Shown here piece by piece: positions 13,548 through 19,617 of a DNA stretch of 19,617 nucleotides. This DNA is from Bacteroidota bacterium (GTDB lineage Bacteria; Bacteroidota; Bacteroidia; Bacteroidales; VadinHA17), in assembly GCA_030642585.1 (NCBI GenBank), contig DAOWNN010000007.1, positions 1-19,617 on the forward strand. The letters run 5' to 3'. How positions within the stretch are numbered: position 1 is the stretch's first letter; each line of letters opens with the position of its first letter. A model generated the notes under the pieces. The model saw only the letters and a list, made by a program, of their open reading frames with translations. It searched no databases and had not been told where the DNA came from. A program made the position numbers and the translations under genes.

Positions 13548-15386
13548 ATGCCTGCAAACTATTCTGAAGATACCATTAAGACCCTTGATTGGAGGGAACA
13601 TATCCGGAAGCGTCCGGGGATGTATATAGGGAAATTAGGTGATGGCTCCTCCCAGGATGATGGTATATATGTTTTGTTAAAAGAGGTTCTGGATAACTCA
13701 TTGGATGAGTATATGATGGGTTTTGGAAAGACTATAGATGTGGATATCCATGAAAAGGAGGTAAGCATCAGGGATTATGGAAGGGGCATTCCTTTGGGTA
13801 AGTTAGTGGATGTGGCATCGAAAATGAATACCGGAGCCAAGTATGATTCCAAGGTCTTTAAAAAATCTGTAGGATTGAATGGAGTTGGAATTAAAGCTGT
13901 AAATGCCTTGTCGGCTTTATTTGAGATCTCTTCGATTAGGGATGGACAGAAGAAATTTGTGGAATTTTCAACTGGGAATGTAGTTGAGGATAAGGAAATT
14001 GAGCCTAGCGATCAGAAAAATGGTGTGGAAGTAAAGTTCATTCCGGATAAAAAACTATTTGGAAACTTTCATTATATAATTGATTATGTAGAGTCCATGC
14101 TCAGGAATAATGTTTATCTGAATTCAGGACTTACTATTAATTTCAATGGGAATAAGTATTTTTCAAGGAATGGTCTTTTAGATCTGTTGAATGAGAATAT
14201 GAGTCTTCCTGGCCTTTATTCACCAATTCATATAAAAAATGGGGATATTGAGATCGCCATCACCCATTGCAATCAATACGGAGAGGAATATTATGCTTTT
14301 GTAAATGGGCAGCATACCACCCAGGGAGGAACTCATCTCCTCGCCTTCAGGGAAGCACTGGTGAAAACAGTCAGGGAATTCTATAAGAAGGACTTTGATG
14401 CTTCTGATATTCGGGCTTCAATTATTGCAGCTTTCAGTTTAAAGGTAGAAGAACCTATTTTTGAATCGCAGACAAAAACAAAGTTAGGTTCAAAGGATAT
14501 GGGGCCTGGCGGACCTTCAATCAGAAATTATATTATTGACTTTTTTAAAAAGGAGTTTGATGATTTTCTGCATAAGAATCCTGAAACTGCTGATATATTA
14601 CTAAAGAAAATTCATGATTCTGAAAAGGAGCGAAAAGCAATTTCAGGAATAAAAAAAATTGCACGTGACCGGGCAAAAAAAGCAAGCTTGCACAATAAGA
14701 AATTGAGAGATTGTAGGTTGCATTATAACACAAAAGCTGACAACAGGCTTGAAACAACAATCTTCATCACTGAAGGAGATTCTGCCAGTGGTTCTATTAC
14801 AAAATCCAGAAATGTTGAAACCCAGGCGGTTTTCAGCCTCAAGGGCAAGCCACTTAACACCTATGGCTTAACCAAGAAGATTGTTTATGAGAACGAGGAG
14901 TTTAATCTTCTTCAATCGGCATTAAATATTGAGGATGGATTGGATAGCCTCAGGTATAATAATGTGGTAATTGCTACTGATGCCGATGTTGATGGAATGC
15001 ATATCAGGCTTCTTTTAATCACTTTTTTCCTGCAGTTTTTTCCTGATCTGGTGAAGAGAAGGCATTTGTATATTCTTCAGACTCCATTGTTCAGAGTAAG
15101 AAATAAGAAGAAAACTATTTATTGTTATTCAGACGAGGAAAAGGAAAAAGCAATTAAAAATTTGTCTTCGAATCCTGAAATTACCAGGTTTAAGGGCCTG
15201 GGAGAGATAAGTCCCGATGAGTTTAAACATTTTATTGGTAAAAAGATGAAATTGGAACCGGTTTTATTGAAAAAGGAAGATGTAGTTTCAGATTTTTTGA
15301 GGTTTTATATGGGAAAGAATACCCCCGAGAGACAGGAGTTTATTATTGAAAACCTGAAGATAGAAGAGGATATTGCAGAAGTTTGA
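13548..15386 (+). CDS. parE: Type IIA DNA topoisomerase subunit B (topoisomerase IV, ParE)
   Basis: ATPase subunit of a type IIA topoisomerase that decatenates or relaxes DNA. In the 612 residues the GHKL site is complete: EVLDNSLDE (E46, N50), DYGRGIP from D76, and GLNGVGIKAVNALS at 109-122. The transducer domain follows, then the TOPRIM site TEGDSASG (408-415, E409) and DADVDG (478-483), and the C-terminal RFKGLGEISP. The length suits ParE and lacks the long insert of enterobacterial GyrB. Subunit A starts 78 bp downstream on the same strand, giving the usual B-A pair. A well-formed Bacteroidota promoter lies just upstream, so expression is probably independent of the MutS homologue. A gyrase role cannot be strictly excluded by sequence, but the partner's C-terminus also points to topoisomerase IV. 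Confidence 0.92.
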   Translation: MPANYSEDTIKTLDWREHIRKRPGMYIGKLGDGSSQDDGIYVLLKEVLDNSLDEYMMGFGKTIDVDIHEKEVSIRDYGRGIPLGKLVDVASKMNTGAKYDSKVFKKSVGLNGVGIKAVNALSALFEISSIRDGQKKFVEFSTGNVVEDKEIEPSDQKNGVEVKFIPDKKLFGNFHYIIDYVESMLRNNVYLNSGLTINFNGNKYFSRNGLLDLLNENMSLPGLYSPIHIKNGDIEIAITHCNQYGEEYYAFVNGQHTTQGGTHLLAFREALVKTVREFYKKDFDASDIRASIIAAFSLKVEEPIFESQTKTKLGSKDMGPGGPSIRNYIIDFFKKEFDDFLHKNPETADILLKKIHDSEKERKAISGIKKIARDRAKKASLHNKKLRDCRLHYNTKADNRLETTIFITEGDSASGSITKSRNVETQAVFSLKGKPLNTYGLTKKIVYENEEFNLLQSALNIEDGLDSLRYNNVVIATDADVDGMHIRLLLITFFLQFFPDLVKRRHLYILQTPLFRVRNKKKTIYCYSDEEKEKAIKNLSSNPEITRFKGLGEISPDEFKHFIGKKMKLEPVLLKKEDVVSDFLRFYMGKNTPERQEFIIENLKIEEDIAEV

Positions 15387-15464
15387 ACATAGAATAACCT
15401 TCAGCAACATTACCTTTTAATTTCATCTCAGGCTTAATTAGTTAAGAATTGATTGACGATTTGA

Positions 15465-18107
15465 ATGGAAGATAAAGAATTTCCAGATAGCGAGATGCAG
15501 GATAAGCCTGAAATTCCAGAGGAGGGTCAGGAAAAATCAAATGTTAAGGATCTTTTTAAAGTTGCTCATTTATCGGGCATGTATAAGGATTGGTTTCTTG
15601 ATTATGCCTCCTATGTGATACTGGAAAGAGCTGTACCAAATATTTATGACGGATTAAAACCGGTTCAACGGAGAATATTATTTGCCATGAGAAGGCTTGA
15701 GGATGGCAGGTATAACAAGGTTGCAAATATTATCGGACAAACCATGCAGTTTCATCCCCATGGAGATGCTTCCATTGGAGATGCCCTTGTACAGATTGGA
15801 CAGAAAGAATTGCTGGTAGATACCCAGGGAAATTGGGGAAATATCCTTACCGGTGATGGATCTGCTGCACCAAGATATATTGAAGCCCGCCTATCAAAAT
15901 TTGCCCTGGATGTGGTTTTTAACCCGAAAACTACTGCATGGAAATTATCTTATGATGGAAGAAATAAGGAACCCCTTACCCTTCCGGTAAAGTTCCCACT
16001 CTTGCTGACCCAGGGGGGAGAAGGTATTGCAGTAGGTCTGTCTTCAAAAATATTACCTCATAATTTTAATGAGCTGATAGATGCTTCTATTTTATACCTG
16101 AAAGGAAAGGAATTTGAAATATTCCCTGATTTTCCCTCCAGGGGATTTGCTGATTTTTCAAAATATAATGATGGAATCAGGGGTGGAAATGTTAAGGTAA
16201 GGGCAAGAATTAAAAAGCTAGATAAGAAAACTCTTTTAATCGATGAGCTTCCGTATGGGAAAACTACAGGCTCTTTAATTGAATCTATTCTTCGGGCCAA
16301 TGAGAAGGGAAAAATCAAGATTAAAAAGATTGATGATAATACCGCTGATTCTGTAGAAATAATCATTGCCCTGGCCGGTGGCGTTTCCCCCGATAAAACA
16401 ATTGATGCCCTTTATGCATTTACCGACTGTGAGCTTTCAATTTCCCCCAATGCCTGTGTGATTCATGATGATAAGCCTGTGTTTATAGGAGTCAGTGAAT
16501 TACTCAAGACATCTGCCGATCATACCAGGGATCTTCTTAAGCTGGAATTGGAAATAAAGTTAAAAGAACTGGAGGAAACCTGGCACCTTTCATCTCTTGA
16601 AAAAATATTTATTGAAGAGAAAATATACAGGGATATCGAAGAATGCGAAACATGGGAATCTGTTCTGGAAACAATTGATAAAGGACTGGAGCCATTTAAG
16701 AAATTATTATTAAGAGAAGTAAGCAAGGAGGATATCATACATTTAACGGAGATAAAAATTAAGAGAATCTCAAAATATGATGTTAAAAAGGCCGACGAGT
16801 ATATAAAGAAACTTGAAGATGGAATGGATGAGGTGAAAACTCACCTTGCCAATCTTATCGAGTTTGCAATTAATTATTATAAACAAATAAAGAAGCTGTA
16901 TGGCAAGCCATGGGATAGAAAAACTGAAATCAGGAATTTCGATACCATTGTAGCAACCAAAGTAGTAGCCATCAATACTAAACTTTATGTAGATCGTAAG
17001 GAAGGTTTCATTGGGACCTCTCTGAAAAAGGATGAATTCGTTTGCGAGTGTTCCGATATTGACGAGATCATTGTGATAAGAAAAAATGGAAAATACCTGG
17101 TAACGCTGGTGTCTGATAAGGCATTTGTTGGTAAGGATATTCTATATACAACTGTATTTAAGAAAAACGATACAAGGACCATTTATAATATTGTTTACCA
17201 GGATGGAAGGAATGGAAAGCTTATGGTAAAGAGAGTTGCAATTGCCGGACTGACCAGAGATAAAGAGTACGATCTTACAAAAGGAAAGGAGAAATCCAGG
17301 ATTATGTATTTCACTGCTAATCCCAATGGAGAAGCAGAGCTTATTAAAGTGTTCTTAAAACCGAGACCAAGGTTGAAAAATCTGATCCTGGATTTTGATT
17401 TTGGTGAACTGGCCATCAAGGGTCGTCAATCTCTGGGTAATATCCTTACCAGGAATACAGTTCAAAAGATCACTCTTAAAGAAAAGGGAATTTCAACCCT
17501 GGGAGGAAGAAAGATCTGGTTTGATGATGACGTATTCAGGCTAAATGTGGATGGGCGAGGAAAATTTCTGGGTGAGTTTGGAGGAGAGGATAAGATATTA
17601 GTGGTTACAAAAAGAGGTACCTTCCTGACAGTGAATTTTGATCTTTCTAACCATTTTGATGAAGATATCCTTATTATTGAGAAGTTCGTTAAAACAAAGT
17701 TGTATTCAGTTATTTATTTAGATGGGAAGCAGGGATTTTATTATGTTAAGAGATTTGAAATTAGTTTTAGTGATAAACTTCAATATTTCATCCCGGAAGA
17801 TGAAGGCTCTAAAATGATCAGTATCACCGAGGTTGAATATCCCAGGTTTGAAATTAGTTTTGGCGGGAAGAATAAGGAAAGAAAGAGTGAAATAGTTGAG
17901 GTGGCAGAATTTATTGGAGTAAAGAGTTTTAAGGCAAAAGGCAAAAGGCTTACCACTTATCATGTCTCAAATATTCAGGAAATTGAGCCACAGCTTAAAA
18001 GCGAAACTGTAAAGAGTGATCCGGATTTGCCAGAAGAACAAATAGAAAGAGGTAAGGAAATTGAACTGGATCCGGAAGATACCTCTCAAATGAAATTAGA
18101 CTTATAG
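15465..18107 (+). CDS. parC: Type IIA DNA topoisomerase subunit A (topoisomerase IV, ParC)
   Basis: DNA cleavage/rejoining partner of ParE. An acidic N-terminal extension of about 30 residues precedes the winged-helix region (DYASYVILERAVPN at 46-59, KPVQRRILFAM at 65-75). HPHGDASIGD at 97-106 is the quinolone-resistance region, and the catalytic tyrosine is Y138 in APRYIEARL after R137. The tower and coiled-coil region run to about 480, and a beta-pinwheel C-terminal domain to about 830. I see no QRRGGKG-type GyrA box, and the GVKSFKAKGKRL near 820 is typical of Bacteroidota ParC, so topoisomerase IV is preferred over gyrase. The tail of about 45 residues is highly charged. Position 102 is Ala where E. 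coli GyrA has Ser83. It follows parE by 78 bp with no obvious separate promoter. Confidence 0.92.
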   Translation: MEDKEFPDSEMQDKPEIPEEGQEKSNVKDLFKVAHLSGMYKDWFLDYASYVILERAVPNIYDGLKPVQRRILFAMRRLEDGRYNKVANIIGQTMQFHPHGDASIGDALVQIGQKELLVDTQGNWGNILTGDGSAAPRYIEARLSKFALDVVFNPKTTAWKLSYDGRNKEPLTLPVKFPLLLTQGGEGIAVGLSSKILPHNFNELIDASILYLKGKEFEIFPDFPSRGFADFSKYNDGIRGGNVKVRARIKKLDKKTLLIDELPYGKTTGSLIESILRANEKGKIKIKKIDDNTADSVEIIIALAGGVSPDKTIDALYAFTDCELSISPNACVIHDDKPVFIGVSELLKTSADHTRDLLKLELEIKLKELEETWHLSSLEKIFIEEKIYRDIEECETWESVLETIDKGLEPFKKLLLREVSKEDIIHLTEIKIKRISKYDVKKADEYIKKLEDGMDEVKTHLANLIEFAINYYKQIKKLYGKPWDRKTEIRNFDTIVATKVVAINTKLYVDRKEGFIGTSLKKDEFVCECSDIDEIIVIRKNGKYLVTLVSDKAFVGKDILYTTVFKKNDTRTIYNIVYQDGRNGKLMVKRVAIAGLTRDKEYDLTKGKEKSRIMYFTANPNGEAELIKVFLKPRPRLKNLILDFDFGELAIKGRQSLGNILTRNTVQKITLKEKGISTLGGRKIWFDDDVFRLNVDGRGKFLGEFGGEDKILVVTKRGTFLTVNFDLSNHFDEDILIIEKFVKTKLYSVIYLDGKQGFYYVKRFEISFSDKLQYFIPEDEGSKMISITEVEYPRFEISFGGKNKERKSEIVEVAEFIGVKSFKAKGKRLTTYHVSNIQEIEPQLKSETVKSDPDLPEEQIERGKEIELDPEDTSQMKLDL

Positions 18108-18426
18108 TAGCAGGAGTTTGAATTTAGTAATAGACATTTCAAGTTTGAATAATAAATATTTATTTTAGAGGTAATAAGTTTTACTTTCGGTGGTTGTTTC
18201 CTAATTTTGCGTTCTTGGTGTTTTCTTGGTGTCCCTGCCTGCCGGCAGGCAGGTTGGAGACTTCGTGGCTACTCTTCTTTTTTGCCACCAGAGCACCCGT
18301 GTACAGTAATTCTTCCTTACGGGGCAGGCCAGGGTACGAAAACACCATGACCAAAGGCTCACCAGGTAAAGCACGGGCATGGTTTATACATAATTATTTA
18401 TCGGACTTACATTAATAGCTAGAACC
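18108..18426. other. Non-coding gap between parC and aroK
   Basis: About 320 bp. After parC there is an AT-only 14-bp palindrome AATAAATATTTATT (18151-18164), then palindromic repeat copy B (18211-18266). After that come about 110 bp rich in CACCA-like motifs (for example 18285-18295 and 18345-18365), which may be degraded parts of the same element. Short open readings here cross the repeat and are not gene-like. The aroK promoter must lie within it, but I cannot place it. Confidence 0.6.
18211..18266 (-). repeat. Dispersed GC-rich palindromic repeat, copy B
   Basis: Read on the minus strand the order is ACGAAGT, a perfect 20-bp palindrome (18234-18253, half-site CCTGCCTGCC), then GACACCAAGAAAACACCAAG ending AAC. 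This is the same order as copy A at 9254-9316, in the opposite orientation. The arms contain a direct repeat of ACACCAAGAA. Confidence 0.65.
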
Positions 18427-18927
18427 TTGAAAATATTTATCCTTGGATTTATGGGAGCTGGGAAATCCAGACTGGGCAGTAGAATTGCTGGCTTTATGGA
18501 TCTTAAATTCATTGATCTCGACAATGAAATTGAAAAAGATCAGGGATTGACTATCGGTCAGATTTTTCATGAGAAGGGAGAAAAAGGCTTCAGGAAAATT
18601 GAAAAACGAGTTTTACACCAATGCATTAATTCAGACCAGTTTGTCCTTGCTTGTGGCGGAGGAACCCCTTGTTATGAAGATAATATGGAAGTTATGAATA
18701 ATTCAGGCATCACCATCCTCCTGGATGTTCCACAGGAAGTTTTATTTAGCCGGTTATTCAACAGCAAGCAAAAGCGGCCCCTCATTGAAGATAAAAGTGA
18801 AGAGGAATTGCGAAAATACATTGACCACAAACTGGCTGAAAGGGAAAAATACTATAACAAAGCCAAAATCAAAATTGATCCTCTGAATACCAGCCTGGAA
18901 TTAATAAAGCAAATTTTGACTAATTAA
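18427..18927 (+). CDS. aroK: Shikimate kinase
   Basis: Phosphorylates shikimate to shikimate 3-phosphate in aromatic amino acid synthesis. The 166 residues include the P-loop GFMGAGKS at 7-14, the shikimate-binding DLD at 30-32 with R56 (GFRKIE), CGGG at 76-79, and the lid arginine in KRPLI (R117). The start must be TTG at 18427: the only Met codon near the N-terminus (M9) lies within the P-loop, and the frame upstream to the stop at 18391-18393 contains no ATG or GTG. KIFILGFMGAGKS after the start is the expected beginning. It stands alone, between a repeat-rich gap and a pyrimidine-rich tract. Length and motifs are normal; ATA at 18415 is a less likely start. Confidence 0.93.
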   Translation: MKIFILGFMGAGKSRLGSRIAGFMDLKFIDLDNEIEKDQGLTIGQIFHEKGEKGFRKIEKRVLHQCINSDQFVLACGGGTPCYEDNMEVMNNSGITILLDVPQEVLFSRLFNSKQKRPLIEDKSEEELRKYIDHKLAEREKYYNKAKIKIDPLNTSLELIKQILTN

Positions 18928-19094
18928 CTTGAGTTCGATTTGAGGCTTATTCGTTATTAGGAATAATTGGCAATGAATAAATGTAATAATTTCATCATTA
19001 TTGTAGCAAAATTGCAACCCCCATGTGACTTGTTACCTCGTAGAGGTTAAACAATTTACATTTGACCTCTGATCTTTAGGCAAGCTCCAGACAT
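18928..19094. other. Non-coding region after aroK with a hairpin
   Basis: No gene is seen. The clearest element is a hairpin: AGAGGTTAAA (19042-19051) pairs with TTTGACCTCT (19061-19070) over 10 positions with one G-T pair and a 9-nt loop. It lies about 115 bp after aroK, with only GATCTTTAGG after it, so it is a weak terminator candidate. A smaller TTATTC/GAATAA hairpin lies just after aroK, near 18947-18966. Confidence 0.45.
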
Positions 19095-19285
19095 GCTTTT
19101 AACTTTACTCTTTGTATTACCTCTTCTTTCTTCTTCTCTTATTTTCTTTCCTTTTATCTTTTTCCTTTAATCTTTTATCTTTATTAAGTTACTCTCACCT
19201 CTCATCACTCACCTCTTCTTTCGCTCTATCTCTCTGTCGCCCCTTCGCTCCCTCGCTCTGTCTCCTTCTCCTTTTGCATTCCTTC
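19095..19285 (+). other. 190-bp polypyrimidine tract
   Basis: By my count about 84% of 19101-19285 is C or T on the plus strand. The first half is T-rich with repeated CTTTTATCTTT-like units; the second half is C-rich with repeated TCGCTC(C/T) units. It creates a Leu/Ser-rich spurious reading, not a gene. It separates aroK from the RHS remnant. Confidence 0.75.
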
Positions 19286-19310
19286 AAATTATGACGCATC
19301 AACTACATGG

Positions 19311-19373
19311 TTTTGGCGGCGATTTTGCAGGTGGTAAGGATCTGCGGGCAAGACAGCAAAATCTATGGCAAAA
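19311..19373. repeat. Imperfect 18-bp inverted repeat at the RHS 3' end
   Basis: TTTTGGCGGCGATTTTGC (19311-19328) and GCAAAATCTATGGCAAAA (19356-19373) match in 14 of 18 positions as inverted copies, with eight consecutive perfect pairs (GATTTTGC/GCAAAATC) around a 27-bp spacer. The stop codon of the RHS fragment lies in the right arm. Confidence 0.5.
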
Positions 19374-19617
19374 CAGAAAAAAAGAAGCTGTCCCTATTTT
19401 TCAGGTTTGGATCATAGAACCTGGCCCCGTAATCATCCCACGAGAGTCTCAAATCCTCTTGTGACTCTTTGGAATTGAGCAAATAAAGGTTCTGGATCCC
19501 TATGCTCACATTCATATCTTTTATCCTCATTCCAAAGGGATAATAATTATTCTTCCTTATGATGTCAAGATATAATCTATTACTATCATCATAAAGATAA
19601 TAAATTGTATCGTTCCC
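19363..19617 (-). pseudogene. 3' remnant of an RHS-repeat-associated core protein
   Basis: The minus strand is open from the window edge to TAG at 19365-19363, giving 84 residues. YYPFGM at 25-30 and SWDDYGARFYDP at 59-70 are the hallmarks of the RHS core domain, spaced as usual by a segment resembling the YLYNGKELQ motif (here YLLNSKESQ, 45-53). Such proteins are large surface or secreted YD-repeat proteins, often carrying toxins after the core. Here only 14 codons follow ARFYDP, and the conserved continuation (GRF/GRW then DP) is missing, as is any variable toxin region. Motif residues are also altered. I read it as a truncated, decaying end of an RHS gene, possibly a silent tip cassette. 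The rest lies outside the window, so an intact short-ended protein remains possible. Confidence 0.65.

Noticed and set aside
18194..18415. 73-codon plus-strand frame before aroK
   Set aside because: It runs through repeat copy B, with composition set by the palindrome and no gene-like motif.
19112..19294. 60-codon Leu/Ser-rich possible membrane peptide
   Set aside because: It is the direct translation of the polypyrimidine tract (CTT, TCT and CTC codons), so its hydrophobicity is a base-composition effect.

Overview
The window reads as chromosomal housekeeping DNA from a member of the Bacteroidota, most likely near the Bacteroidales/Marinilabiliales. The reasons are the purE / hpt-adk-obg neighbourhood, a short-lid adenylate kinase, an Obg without a C-terminal extension and with SKSD at G4, a topoisomerase-IV-type parE-parC pair, a Bacteroidota-style helix-hairpin-helix/beta-barrel protein, few clear Shine-Dalgarno sequences, and promoter-like boxes of the Bacteroidota TAnnTTTG type. 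The DNA is AT-rich by eye, with several intergenic GC-rich palindromes. I see no tRNA, rRNA, CRISPR array, prophage or intact insertion sequence.

Layout. Positions 39-2470 (+) hold lipB and recJ, 8 bp apart. Positions 2698-6322 (-) hold purE, then a FadL/PorV-like outer-membrane barrel, then a large barrel with a periplasmic HhH domain; the two barrel genes overlap as TAATG. Divergently, 6421-9164 (+) carries hpt-adk (ATGA overlap)-obg-PAP2 phosphatase. After a repeat-bearing gap comes lplA (9350-10330), whose 3' end and downstream region contain several strong hairpins. A broken methyltransferase-like gene (10775-11321) runs straight into a membrane-anchored MutS homologue (11325-13157). Next come a gap with a palindromic element and a good promoter, parE and parC (13548-18107), another repeat-bearing gap, and aroK starting at TTG (18427-18927). 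The last 700 bp is non-coding with a long polypyrimidine tract, ending in the 3' remnant of an RHS-repeat gene on the minus strand (19363-19617).

Function. The genes serve lipoate synthesis and salvage (lipB, lplA), purine synthesis, salvage and adenylate balance (purE, hpt, adk), DNA maintenance (recJ, MutS homologue, parE/parC), ribosome assembly (obg), envelope lipid metabolism (PAP2) and the shikimate pathway (aroK). Most of this is ordinary. The least understood parts are the HhH-barrel/PorV-like pair, the membrane MutS homologue with the decayed gene in front of it, the hairpin cluster downstream of lplA, the dispersed GC-rich palindromes, and the RHS remnant behind the pyrimidine tract. 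I do not see a convincing complete new defence or mobile system.
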